Source: an uncultured Pirellulaceae bacterium
GTDB taxonomy: Bacteria > Planctomycetota > Planctomycetia > Pirellulales > Pirellulaceae
Length of the DNA: 64,000 bases
Assembly: GCA_905480545.1 (NCBI GenBank)
Contig: CAJQQR010000026.1
Coordinates: 1-64,000 of the forward strand
Reading direction: 5' to 3'
Below are positions 9,461-18,944 of this stretch, piece by piece. Below the pieces are notes generated by a model. It searched no databases and was not told the origin of the DNA. It was given only the letters and a program-made list of their open reading frames with translations. A program made the position numbers and the translations under genes. Position 1 is the first letter of the stretch, and each line of letters begins with the position of its first letter.

Positions 9461-9485
9461 CCGACGGTTTACGTCGGTTTTTTTT
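9461..9485 (+). terminator. Rho-independent terminator after the DUF1573 gene
   Basis: Perfect six-base stem CCGACG (9461-9466) and CGTCGG (9472-9477) around a five-base loop, followed directly by eight T. It lies 48 bases after the stop codon. Confidence 0.9.
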
Positions 9486-9560
9486 ATGCAATGACCAAAC
9501 ACTTCGAATCGTTCGTTTGCAATTAGTATGTTTCGCTTGAATGAAACTCAATTTTTCATA

Positions 9561-10460
9561 TCAGTTGTACAACTTAATATCGTCGCGTGGAATTTTGAAA
9601 TAGATATCACCGACACTACCTACCGTTTCCATCGGTAGCTTCAAACGCAACTCTTTGATGTCCGTGATACCAACTCCTTCGGGCATGGAAAAAATAATGC
9701 AATCATTAATTTTCTGGTTCTTTTCTAATTTGGCGAAAGGTGTATTTCCCTGTACCCTCGAGACACCCTCATAAACTGGCATTTCACATAATCGCCCGGT
9801 CTCGTCCTGCAATGTTGCCTCTACCTCAGCATCACCTCGTTCGAATAGATTTCCATACCAACTGGTATAAACCGTTTCTTCCATCCGCTTGGTTCGCAGT
9901 TCAAGGTAAACCTGAACCACCATTTCGCTAGAATCGTGGACCTTGAAATTTTGATCCTTAACTCGCAATGGCGCATATTCAACCTTCCGGATCGCAACTT
10001 CGACCTCGCCGAGACGACCTTTCTTTTTTCCGGCAAGCAGATAATTAATTTCCGCAGGCACGTCTTTGTCCCCATCGGAAGTGTTGTCGTTGCCCTTTGA
10101 CTTTGCTACCGAATCAAGCTGCACGAGGTAAATAACTCCAGCACCTATTACAACGACGAAAACCAAAATCACCAAACCTGCGATTAGCGGACCACCCGCT
10201 TTCGAACGTTTATAGTTCAGGGCGGTCGTTGTGGTTTCATCGGGAATCGCTGGTGAACTCCCAACGTTTTGTGATGGCGATTGCAAGTGTGACGGAAGAG
10301 GCGTCTTCCCCGATGCGGCTGCCGGCGAATTCGCACCGGGCTCAACCGCAAATGTCTCTTGGCAATTTGAACAAACAACCTGCGCTTTCCAGCGTTGTGG
10401 TTGGTAATGAACGATCTGGCCGCACTCGGGACATTCCGTCTGTTCTAATGATGATGCCAT
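9561..10460 (-). CDS. Zinc-ribbon membrane protein of unknown function
   Basis: A 299-residue protein. The N-terminus carries a two-pair cysteine ribbon (Cys10, Cys13, Cys30, Cys33) of the kind many planctomycetal proteins use as a cytoplasmic zinc finger. A Pro/Ser/Ala-rich linker follows, then one membrane segment (about 88-112), then a 185-residue domain that should lie outside the cytoplasm. That domain is beta-rich and Val/Lys/Glu-rich; I do not recognise it. It resembles DUF4352-like extracellular domains in general character only. Two other proteins in this window (21748-22524 and 35076-37208) share the ribbon-linker-membrane plan but differ after it. Confidence 0.75.
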   Translation of the reverse strand: MASSLEQTECPECGQIVHYQPQRWKAQVVCSNCQETFAVEPGANSPAAASGKTPLPSHLQSPSQNVGSSPAIPDETTTTALNYKRSKAGGPLIAGLVILVFVVVIGAGVIYLVQLDSVAKSKGNDNTSDGDKDVPAEINYLLAGKKKGRLGEVEVAIRKVEYAPLRVKDQNFKVHDSSEMVVQVYLELRTKRMEETVYTSWYGNLFERGDAEVEATLQDETGRLCEMPVYEGVSRVQGNTPFAKLEKNQKINDCIIFSMPEGVGITDIKELRLKLPMETVGSVGDIYFKIPRDDIKLYN

Positions 10461-10627
10461 CGGTTGATCCTAAAAATAGTCGAATCGGGGAAGAACGTTT
10501 TGCGATCGCCCCTCAAGCTTCTACCCATTTTTGTATATTGGGCAGGAGTTGAGAAGTGGAACGGTACAGTTCCAAACGTTATCCGAAGTTCAATAAACTC
10601 GCTTTTGCCATTTAATGTTGGTTCGAA

Positions 10628-11056
10628 ATGAAAAAAATAGACTTTTTAAAGTGGTTACTTCGCGCCCACGCGTTCATGTTGCTTTTGGCGATAGCGCCCA
10701 TTTTCTTCCCCTATTCCCTGATGAATTCGATTCATGAAATGCTCGGACTGGGGGAGCTACCGTTCACACCAATCACTGAATATTTGACTCGGTCTCTCTC
10801 ACTTGTGTACGCTTTGCATGGCGCCGTTTGCTTGGTGATCACATTCGACATGAACAAGTACCTGCCCCTGATGAAAACGATTGCCGGATTTCACTTTTTG
10901 TTTGGTTTGTTTAGCACTGGAATCGATCTGCATTCTAAATTGCCAGGTTATTGGGTTGTCGGTGAGGGGCCGATGATTTCAGTCTTTGCCATTTTCGTTT
11001 ATCTTCTCGCGGGGCAATGCATCAAAGAGTCTCAAGTCGTTGTAGATTCAAAGTGA
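10628..11056 (+). CDS. Small four-helix membrane protein
   Basis: A 142-residue hydrophobic protein with four likely membrane segments (about 13-30, 52-72, 78-98 and 112-132) and short charged loops. It has no signal peptide beyond the first segment and no motif I recognise. It is divergent from the zinc-ribbon gene and convergent with the DUF218 gene, so context does not help. A coding role is likely because the frame is long, hydrophobic segments are evenly spaced and no better frame overlaps it. Confidence 0.65.
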   Translation: MKKIDFLKWLLRAHAFMLLLAIAPIFFPYSLMNSIHEMLGLGELPFTPITEYLTRSLSLVYALHGAVCLVITFDMNKYLPLMKTIAGFHFLFGLFSTGIDLHSKLPGYWVVGEGPMISVFAIFVYLLAGQCIKESQVVVDSK

Positions 11057-11139
11057 GCCTCACCGGAGGCCATGAAAATGAAGTAAGCCGCTGGGTATCC
11101 TTTTCTAAAACGTTTCAATCTGAGTTAGCGGATTGCCAA

Positions 11140-11997
11140 CTATTGCCCAACCGCCTTGGCAATCAATTCCTTCGCCAATTGCGTATTTGCCGCCATCGCA
11201 CCCGCTGACGGAATAATCGACGTTAACTTGAAATTCGGTTTGGATGAAATAAAGTTTGAAGGAATCGGCTCAGCCTTCAACTGCTTTTTTTGGGCCAATC
11301 GCATCGCTCTCGGTAAATGCCAAGCTGAAGTGATGATTCCGATCTTCTCCCCTTTATTGAAACGCTTTGCCAGTTGAGCCATCTCTTCGCTAGTGTTCCG
11401 CCCTTCAGAAAGTTCGATGCTCTTACTGGGCACTCCGGCACGGGTCAAAATTTCCATCGCTTGCTCACCGGGCGATGGAACGTCGGCCAGCGAAAGCCCC
11501 TTGATATTCGTCCCCGTGCATATCAACTTCTTCGCTTTTCCGTTTTCATACATTTGCAACGCCAGCATCACTCGATCGCCACTCGACGACAATTCAGATC
11601 GTTCGTTGCGAGAAAACTTCGTTCCGCCACCGAGCACAATGACGTAGTCGTAGACGGCTGAATCTTCAACGCGGAAACCGAAATACTGCTCCTCCAAGTT
11701 GGTCGCCACGGCGTTGGAAGCCATCTCATTTCCACACAGAGAAAATAGTAGCGTAAACACCATCGCCGTAAATCCAAGCCCACGCCGATTGTTGACCAAC
11801 AAAAAGTAAGTCAGGGTCAATAGTCCCATCCAACAAAAGCCGATCGGCATTACCAGCGCTAAAATGACTTTCTGCAAAACAATGCGTTCATTCGTCAAGT
11901 AAATTATGCCGAGGATTGATCCAAGGAAAATCAACAATAACGCCAGGTACTTTGCATTGTTCACGCTGGAACTTGCTTCATCTTGAAAACTTCTCAT
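11140..11997 (-). CDS. DUF218 (YdcF/SanA/ElyC-like) membrane protein
   Basis: A 285-residue protein with about four N-terminal membrane segments (residues 15-95), followed by a soluble DUF218 domain. That domain shows VIVLGGG near its start, an Arg-rich loop (SSSGDRVMLALQMYENGK), the CTGTN strand, and the TSAWHLPRAM segment typical of the family. E. coli relatives SanA and ElyC act on envelope integrity and on the lipid carrier of peptidoglycan or antigen synthesis; the chemistry is unsettled. The ATG start is directly followed by a polar N-terminus and then the first membrane helix. Confidence 0.82.
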   Translation of the reverse strand: MRSFQDEASSSVNNAKYLALLLIFLGSILGIIYLTNERIVLQKVILALVMPIGFCWMGLLTLTYFLLVNNRRGLGFTAMVFTLLFSLCGNEMASNAVATNLEEQYFGFRVEDSAVYDYVIVLGGGTKFSRNERSELSSSGDRVMLALQMYENGKAKKLICTGTNIKGLSLADVPSPGEQAMEILTRAGVPSKSIELSEGRNTSEEMAQLAKRFNKGEKIGIITSAWHLPRAMRLAQKKQLKAEPIPSNFISSKPNFKLTSIIPSAGAMAANTQLAKELIAKAVGQ

Positions 11998-12070
11998 TTT
12001 GCAATCCGATTTTTGTCAAGCAACTCTTGTTAGCGATATTCGGCAACTCGCCCGCGATTGTACACCAACT

Positions 12071-12096
12071 AAAAAAGCACGGACATTGCCGTGCTT
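12071..12096 (-). terminator. Terminator of the giant surface protein gene
   Basis: AAGCACGG (12075-12082) pairs perfectly with CCGTGCTT (12089-12096) around a six-base loop. Read on the minus strand, the stem is followed by a T-run (plus-strand A at 12071-12076). It lies 68 bases after the stop of the giant gene. Confidence 0.85.
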
Positions 12097-12163
12097 ATTT
12101 GGTTCAAATGAATCGTCAGGGTTCAATTTAACATGGGAACTTATCTACTTTTCAAAGTAGAAC

Positions 12164-14125
12164 CTATGGGCTCAAAACAACAGAAGGTGCAGAACTCGAT
12201 GCATCCAGAACAAATCCCAAGTCAGCAACAACGGTCAAGTTTCCACCGATTCCGGTATCTTCGATCGTGAACTTCAATCGTTTCGTTTCGAATTGGCCAC
12301 CACTATCTGTTCCGCGAGAGGCCAATGAAGTCCCGACATCTACTCGATTTCCATCGGCACCACCCTCTGATGTCAGTTCTGTCAAAACCCCAACAGCAAG
12401 AGAGTTCGTTGCTTCGTCAACCAGTTGAATTCGGTTTGCTGCTTGGAAGCGTGCAATACGACCAACATTTATCGAAACGTTGGACGCATCAACAATATCT
12501 CGTGAAACCGCATCGTTCACAATCGATTTCACACCGTTCGATTTTCCATTTGCAGCATCAACTCCTGCGTAAACACTCAAGTTTCCAACGATGTTGTAGT
12601 CAACGCTGTTGCCTTGTTCAACGAATTCAACCGAACTGTTGGGGAACCAAATCGTCAGGTTCTTCAGCGGATCCGTTTCCGTTGTGTTAATAACTGGAAC
12701 TGTCGCATTTGTCGCGATGTTACGAATACCAACACTTCGCAATGTACCATTTCCGCCACTTAATTTTTGCGTCGTCTGCACGGTTACACTGCCCTCAAAC
12801 ACGTTATTCATCACGTCTTTGCTACCATCGGCGATGAGCATCACATCTCTTCCTGAGCCATCTTGAAGGTGGTCGATCGGTACGATCGACGCGTCAACGG
12901 TGAACGTTGCATTACCACCGACCTCAATAAAATCAGTTCCCGCTCGACCTTGGGAATCAGCACCCGTTTGTCGAATTGATCCTTTTGCCAAAATATCAAA
13001 GACGCCAGTCACCGCCGAACCGTTGAGACGGGCAGCAGTGTCCTCAGTCAACTCAACATTGTTGGCATTGAAACCGACAGACCCAAAGTTCGTTGTGTTC
13101 GTTGCGTTGTCATCACCAAGGATGACGTCGCCGCCATCAAAAGAAGCACCATTTGCGACAACGATTGATGCGGTTGACTCATCGGAAATATTGCCACTCG
13201 AAACCGCAACCAATGACGTTGCAAAGTTTGAATTGGTGAAGTCGATATCGCTATCCATACTAACAGTCACATGGCCGTCAGTCCCATTTCGATTCGCCCG
13301 AACTCGCAAAGTGTCAGCGACAACATTGGCACCGCTATCGGTGCCTCGAGCAACTGCTCCACCTTGCACACCCAGTCGGATTCGATTTTCATTCGCTCCA
13401 CCTTGATTGACAAGGCTTAACCGTCCACCCACCGTGATGGAATCTCCGGCATGGTTAGCCAAAACAAGTGTATTTGCTGCGTTGGTAAACAGGTTTCCGT
13501 CAACGTTAATCGAAACACCGGATTCATCGCGAAGCGATCGAGTCTTTGCATTATCGGTGACCTTCAATCGGCCGCCGACAACTCCTGTTTCCGAATCGAC
13601 GCCCGCAAACACCGTCATGTTTCCTTCGACGTCATAGTCAATTGCGGCCCCCGTATTTTTAATCACCAACGAACTGTTCGGCGCCCATACAGTCATGTTG
13701 CTTAGACGGTCACTGGCGATTCGATTAATCGTTGGAAAGGATGCTGCATCGACGATCGCGTTGCGAACTTGAACCGATCCAAGTTGGCCATTGGCCGTGC
13801 CGGTGCCAGTGAAAGACGTACCCTGAATCACGATGTCACCACCGAATTCGTTGTTTGCCAAATCGGCATCTACACTTTGAAGATTGACACTCAAGTCTTC
13901 GACCGCGCCACTCACGCTATCGACCGTAAAGACTGAATCACCGCCAACTTCGACGAATCGAGCACCAACCAATCCCGAGACATCAAGTCCGCTTTGTTTA
14001 ATCCCACCAATCGACGTGATATCAAGAGCCCCTGTCATGGATACACCATCCAGAATGACGGCGTCGCTCTTCACTACATCTGCATTGCGACCACCCAAAC
14101 CTATTGACATTGAGGTCAGTGTGTT
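12164..14125 (-). repeat. Two C-terminal tandem copies of about 345 residues
   Basis: The segment encoded from about 14125 down to 13085 is repeated from about 13085 down to the stop codon. Matching landmarks in order are: SDAVILDGVSMTGALDI with AARLNGSAVTGVFDI; FVEVGGDSVFTVD with FIEVGGNATFTVD; LSNMTVWAPNSSLV with LKNLTIWFPNSSVE; VFAGVDSETG with VYAGVDAANG; RGTDSG with RGTDSG. The second copy ends slightly earlier. The copies have clearly diverged, so the duplication is old. Confidence 0.85.
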
Positions 14126-17100
14126 GGTTTGACCTAGCTCAACATCGTTAACAATGGACGCAACAAACGCAGCATGCCCTTCAACGGTAATGTCTACAGC
14201 ATCATTATCAGTGATATCACCTTCAGCTGTAACGAACAAGTTTCCTTTTTGCGAACCGGCGTCAACATTTACACCGACAACGTTGTTGATCGTTCCATCC
14301 GTCTGAGTAAATGTCAGATCGTCAAAATAAACGCCGAACTGGTTGCTGAGCAGGACGTTCCCATCGACATCAGCAGCGAAACTACCTGGTGTAGCAAATG
14401 AGCCAATTCGGTTATCACCAGTAAGATCAAACTCGCCAGATCCCTGGATCAATAACTCATCGGTATCAAGTAAAGCACCGATACTGGTACCGGCACCCGC
14501 CAAAGCTTGCAACATGATTTGGTCATCAGCCGAAACTTGACCTTGGATCGAAATCGACCCCCCCTCAGACTCAACAAAAAGCTTTCCGGAAATACTCGCG
14601 TTATCCAGACTGATACTGTTGAAATCAACGACTTCAGCACTCGACGCAGAAGCCACTGCCAAAACGTTCAAATCATTGTCATTTAAAGTGTCTAAGTTCG
14701 AGTCGCCAAACGTCAGGTCTATCTCGCCAGAACCAAGTGCAAAAAGTGCAGTTTCAGCGACTCTAATTTGTGCATCAGGATCTTGGGAAACATTATCATT
14801 CGATGTTGTGATTTCAAGATTACCGTCAAATAACCCTTTATCAATGTTCACGCCGAGGAACGACGTTGTATCTCCATCAATCGTGGTGTACGAATCTTTG
14901 ACGATATTTAAGTCAATCGAGTTCGTTAAGAACAAGCTTCCCAAAATATTCGTGGAGATGTTTCCAATCTCATTAGCAGCCGCCAAATCGAAGTCATCCA
15001 CACCCTCGAGCAACAACGTTCCAGCGGCAACATTGCCACTCAATTGAACAACACCACTGAATGATGAAAGCATGAATTGGTCACCGACACTGATATTGTC
15101 GTTGAGGCTAATTGCACCTAGCTCAACATCACCTGATCGGAAAAAGGCATCATTCGTGACAGTGACAGTATTGAACGTAATCGAGTTTCGATCCGCAATT
15201 TCAGCGATACCAGCCGACTCAACAACCAAAACGCTGAAGTCGTTGGTCTCCGTCGCAAACCCGAGGAGATTAATCGATCCCGCACCAACATCAAATGTCA
15301 TAAGGCCAATGACTTCGAAAATCGAATCGTTTGCCTGAGTCACGTCGCCGTTGACAACCGTAAGTGTCAAATCACCGTCAGCCGCCGCACCATTTGGAAT
15401 CACCGTCGCACCGGCGAATGTATCATCGCCGCAAACGATCGTGTCAAACACGATCGAAAATTCGTTGGTGATCGAAACATCTCCGGCGACACTAATCGCA
15501 ACAACACCAGGAACCGTCGATGTGCCAATTTGGTTCAATGCGTTGAGATCAAAGTTTCCTGTACCTGTAAGAACTAATTCGTCAGTCACCAATCGACCGG
15601 CGGGCGATTGAATGATGTCACCCACAGTGTTGATCACAATTTTCGGAGCAACAATCTCCGTTTCTATCGTCAATCCGTTCACATTCAAAACCAAAGCATT
15701 TCCGCCGGTATCAACATTGAATCCAGCGATGGTTACAATCACCCCGTCCTTTTGCAGGAATTCCAAATCTACGGTGCGTAGTCCAAATGCATTGTTGAAT
15801 TCAAAGACGCCAACAATGTCTACCGCGATCAAACCATCAACGGTTGCTGAGCCCACCTGATTGTCATGCGTCAAAAGGAAATCTCCGGTTCCTTGTAACA
15901 TCAGTGCAGGAGTCGATATCACTCCCAAGCCGCCAAGAGCATCTGGAATTTGTTCTACACCATCCCCAGATTGAAGCAGCACAATCGTTCCCGCCGTCAA
16001 ATCGCCACCGAGAAAAATGGCACCTGTTTCAGACTGCAAGCGAATCTGCTCTGTGACATCGATGGAGCCTGTCGTGAAACTGTCCCGGTCAACAATCTCT
16101 ATTTGCAGAGCAGATAAAATTGCGATGGTGGTGAAGTCATTGTCGTTAAAAGTGTCTGCGTTGCCATCGCCGAAAACGAAATCGACGCAACCAGAACCAA
16201 TATCGATCGTTACCGTACCATCAACGATAATGGGTGCATCCATAGCTTGCACAACGTCATCATTTGTCGTTGTAATCGACAAGTTATTGTCGACTGTCGA
16301 TTCAAGCGTGATTCCAGCAAGCGTCAGCAAGTCAAATGAAACCGAGCCAATTTCAAATTCTATATCGCTGGTGTAGTTGACATTCCCGTTGGAATTCATC
16401 GCGACGACGTTTACCATGTTGTTTGAGGTTAGATCAACATCTTCCTCACTTAAAACCATCAACTCAGGTGTCGTAATAGCCGCGACTTGCGAAATACCCT
16501 TATTCGATTCGAGGAATACCAGTTCCGATGCGATCGCATCAGCAATGGACAAACCATCGCCCTGCAGCCAAACGCGACGGAGGTCATTTCCCGATATTCC
16601 AACAATCGTTGTGCCGAAACTTGTGATCGAATCGGATTCCAAACCAAACTGATTCTTTAAGATTAATTCTCCGTCTTCAATATCCGCGGCAACATCACCA
16701 AATGTTCCTGCATCCCCAATCGCATTTTGAAAATCGAATACAAAGTCGCCTACGCCATCAACGATCAAACCACTTGCATCGATCGATCCACTTAACTGCG
16801 TAGCACCTAAGTTAGACTGAGCTAAAACGTTGTTCGATACGACAATGACGCCATCGAAAAACAACGGTTTTTCGTTTTGTGTTTGAAAACGAGCCGAACC
16901 GGTTGCTGAAACGTCGCCAACAATTAACTCATCTTCATCTACAAAACTAACGGTTCCGCCGCTGATGACTTCCAATCGATTCCAATTGTTGTCATTGAGC
17001 AGATTGCCCAGTTCGTCGCCAAGTTCAAGTGTTACATTTCCAGTTCCTACATCAAACTGCGTCAACTGGTCAACAATAATCGGCGCACTACTTTGTTGTG

Positions 17101-18520
17101 TGATGTTGTCGTCCGTTGTGGAAAAGACAGCATTCCCTTTTGAACCATCAAGTAGTGTTCGAACTCGTAGTGAACTTATGGAAAGCGAGCGGACACCGGT
17201 ACCAATGTCCGGAAACGTGTACGAGTTCCGTGCGATTTGCAGGTCTTCAGTGTTGTTAAACACCAAGTCACCAGTAACGTCCGCAGAGATTCGACCTGAT
17301 CGACCATTGTTATTGTCGAACAAGACATTATCGCCGTCGAGAATGAAGTCTCCTTGACCGACTAAAATTAAATCGTCGGCAATAATGATACCTTGATTCG
17401 TCTGGACAACGCCGTCACTGGCACGAAGGAAGACCTTGCCATCAACGTCAATATCACCCTGTACGCTGACGGTGCCTGCAACTGTTATCGTTCCATTCTC
17501 CGCTTCGACATACACCTGATTTCGAACTGGTGTAGCAGAGGTGTGCGTCGTAAAGTCTCCAATGGTAATGTCATTGACATCTCGAATTTCGACTTCAGCG
17601 GCCTGCAAGACTACAACTTCACCAACGAAATCGTTGTCATTAATGCCATCACCATCTCGATCACCAAACCCAAGATAGATACCGAATTGACTTGCGACAT
17701 TAGACTTCAGGAACGTTTTCCCCTGTACAATCATCGCTGCATTTCGATCGTTGATGATCTCCTGCAAGATGTCACCATTGTTCGAATTCAGCAAAACGTT
17801 TCCGCCGATTTCGAAAACGTCGTTAATTTCCATTAGGCCGTTGTTTTCAAACTCAGCATCGCCATTTATTTGAATGCGACCTAAAGTTAAGTCGTCGTTG
17901 TCGCGAATCTCAGCGATGTTCGTATCGGTAATACTTACATTTGAAAACTGGTTGTTGATTTCGCGGAGAATAACGTTGTCCGCTCCGTTGATAACCAAAC
18001 TGCCAAATTGAACGGCATCTAACGCAGCTTGGGTAATATCACCTCTGGTTGAATTGATCTGAAAATCAGGAATCGGATCGACACTCAATGCACCGAAATT
18101 AACGTTATCGAATTTTACGTCGACTCCAATTCCGTCGTCGATTCGAACCGTATTAATGTCAGTGGGGCCAAGGGCCGTCTTATTGATTCGAAGTGTCTGC
18201 GACCCACTTCCATCAATACCAACGGCAGGGTTATCTACACCTGTCCAAACGCCTTCGGCAAGGATAAACCTGTAGTGAGCCCCCGTTTCATCGATGGTAA
18301 GCCCTTCTTGAACAACCTCCGAGAAGTTATCCATTACGAGAGACTCAGTCCCCGCGGTATAAAGAAAGTCAGCCGCCAACATTTGTCGGTCTTCTAGCGT
18401 CTGAACCGTATACCGCCGCCGCATGTTTGCCTGGGCTTCTTTTTCGAGCCGAAGCTCATTGAGATTAGCAGCGTCTTTTAACCAAGTTGCAATGCGACTG
18501 AACACGTTACTACGTGACAT
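12164..18520 (-). CDS. Giant repetitive surface protein with LEDRQMLA motif
   Basis: A 2118-residue protein with no enzymatic motif. The first 35 residues are charged and rich in Arg. Then comes RYTVQTLEDRQMLAADF (37-53), a form of the LExRxLLA motif found near the N-termini of very large planctomycetal exported proteins. The rest is acidic, poor in Lys and Cys, and rich in Asp, Asn, Gly, Val and Ser, as in beta-helix or cadherin-like adhesins. Internal repeats are clear. A G-x-G-(D/E/N)-F...N-x-(I/V)-G-like unit recurs about six times (near 17340, 16740, 15875, 15550, 14985 and 14425). A unit with NDND after an acidic turn recurs about five times. Two 345-residue copies end the protein. A GGAG ribosome site lies upstream of the ATG. 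No membrane anchor is seen at the C-terminus, so attachment is unexplained. Confidence 0.85.
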   Translation of the reverse strand: MSRSNVFSRIATWLKDAANLNELRLEKEAQANMRRRYTVQTLEDRQMLAADFLYTAGTESLVMDNFSEVVQEGLTIDETGAHYRFILAEGVWTGVDNPAVGIDGSGSQTLRINKTALGPTDINTVRIDDGIGVDVKFDNVNFGALSVDPIPDFQINSTRGDITQAALDAVQFGSLVINGADNVILREINNQFSNVSITDTNIAEIRDNDDLTLGRIQINGDAEFENNGLMEINDVFEIGGNVLLNSNNGDILQEIINDRNAAMIVQGKTFLKSNVASQFGIYLGFGDRDGDGINDNDFVGEVVVLQAAEVEIRDVNDITIGDFTTHTSATPVRNQVYVEAENGTITVAGTVSVQGDIDVDGKVFLRASDGVVQTNQGIIIADDLILVGQGDFILDGDNVLFDNNNGRSGRISADVTGDLVFNNTEDLQIARNSYTFPDIGTGVRSLSISSLRVRTLLDGSKGNAVFSTTDDNITQQSSAPIIVDQLTQFDVGTGNVTLELGDELGNLLNDNNWNRLEVISGGTVSFVDEDELIVGDVSATGSARFQTQNEKPLFFDGVIVVSNNVLAQSNLGATQLSGSIDASGLIVDGVGDFVFDFQNAIGDAGTFGDVAADIEDGELILKNQFGLESDSITSFGTTIVGISGNDLRRVWLQGDGLSIADAIASELVFLESNKGISQVAAITTPELMVLSEEDVDLTSNNMVNVVAMNSNGNVNYTSDIEFEIGSVSFDLLTLAGITLESTVDNNLSITTTNDDVVQAMDAPIIVDGTVTIDIGSGCVDFVFGDGNADTFNDNDFTTIAILSALQIEIVDRDSFTTGSIDVTEQIRLQSETGAIFLGGDLTAGTIVLLQSGDGVEQIPDALGGLGVISTPALMLQGTGDFLLTHDNQVGSATVDGLIAVDIVGVFEFNNAFGLRTVDLEFLQKDGVIVTIAGFNVDTGGNALVLNVNGLTIETEIVAPKIVINTVGDIIQSPAGRLVTDELVLTGTGNFDLNALNQIGTSTVPGVVAISVAGDVSITNEFSIVFDTIVCGDDTFAGATVIPNGAAADGDLTLTVVNGDVTQANDSIFEVIGLMTFDVGAGSINLLGFATETNDFSVLVVESAGIAEIADRNSITFNTVTVTNDAFFRSGDVELGAISLNDNISVGDQFMLSSFSGVVQLSGNVAAGTLLLEGVDDFDLAAANEIGNISTNILGSLFLTNSIDLNIVKDSYTTIDGDTTSFLGVNIDKGLFDGNLEITTSNDNVSQDPDAQIRVAETALFALGSGEIDLTFGDSNLDTLNDNDLNVLAVASASSAEVVDFNSISLDNASISGKLFVESEGGSISIQGQVSADDQIMLQALAGAGTSIGALLDTDELLIQGSGEFDLTGDNRIGSFATPGSFAADVDGNVLLSNQFGVYFDDLTFTQTDGTINNVVGVNVDAGSQKGNLFVTAEGDITDNDAVDITVEGHAAFVASIVNDVELGQTNTLTSMSIGLGGRNADVVKSDAVILDGVSMTGALDITSIGGIKQSGLDVSGLVGARFVEVGGDSVFTVDSVSGAVEDLSVNLQSVDADLANNEFGGDIVIQGTSFTGTGTANGQLGSVQVRNAIVDAASFPTINRIASDRLSNMTVWAPNSSLVIKNTGAAIDYDVEGNMTVFAGVDSETGVVGGRLKVTDNAKTRSLRDESGVSINVDGNLFTNAANTLVLANHAGDSITVGGRLSLVNQGGANENRIRLGVQGGAVARGTDSGANVVADTLRVRANRNGTDGHVTVSMDSDIDFTNSNFATSLVAVSSGNISDESTASIVVANGASFDGGDVILGDDNATNTTNFGSVGFNANNVELTEDTAARLNGSAVTGVFDILAKGSIRQTGADSQGRAGTDFIEVGGNATFTVDASIVPIDHLQDGSGRDVMLIADGSKDVMNNVFEGSVTVQTTQKLSGGNGTLRSVGIRNIATNATVPVINTTETDPLKNLTIWFPNSSVEFVEQGNSVDYNIVGNLSVYAGVDAANGKSNGVKSIVNDAVSRDIVDASNVSINVGRIARFQAANRIQLVDEATNSLAVGVLTELTSEGGADGNRVDVGTSLASRGTDSGGQFETKRLKFTIEDTGIGGNLTVVADLGFVLDASSSAPSVVLSP

Positions 18521-18944
18521 CAGGAGTCTCCACAGATAATTTTATGAGTGCTGGATTTAAGGTCCATCAAAACCCATCATATTTGGCGAATTTAGAATCG
18601 CTAGATTCAAAACATACGAAATAATTGACCAAATTGAAGTAAACGGCGTTCAAATAGATCTTAAATAGAAACTGAAGGGGTCTAGTCAACCAAAATTGAA
18701 GTTCTAGGCGGGTAGGATAATTTGAGAATTAGATGCCATCTCAAAATAATGCGCGTCTCGCAAAATGACTTGGACGCGAAATCAGTGCAATAGTTTCATC
18801 TTCAATCTTTTTTGCCTGCTTCAAATTGAAGATGAACGCCGCGCAAGCCCACAAACTGCCCGTTCCATTTGACTTAAGTCTTTGTTAGAAAACAATTTGT
18901 ATAAATCACGCCTTGGCTAAAGTCAATTTTTTTCGATCCCCAAA
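18521..18944. other. Divergent control region upstream of the giant gene and the PhyH-type gene
   Basis: About 420 AT-rich bases without a gene. Promoters for both flanking genes should lie here. The one clear structure is the inverted repeat at 18795-18836. Confidence 0.5.
18795..18836. repeat. Perfect 12-bp inverted repeat
   Basis: TTCATCTTCAAT (18795-18806) and ATTGAAGATGAA (18825-18836) are perfectly complementary with 18 bases between. On the plus strand no T-run follows the stem, so it is not a standard terminator for that strand. It may be an operator or an RNA structure, about 110 bases before the dioxygenase gene. Confidence 0.6.

Noticed and set aside
12325-17836. Many plus-strand frames opposite the giant surface protein gene
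   Set aside because: They arise from the repeated, low-complexity codon use of the minus-strand gene; none has a start site or protein-like motif.
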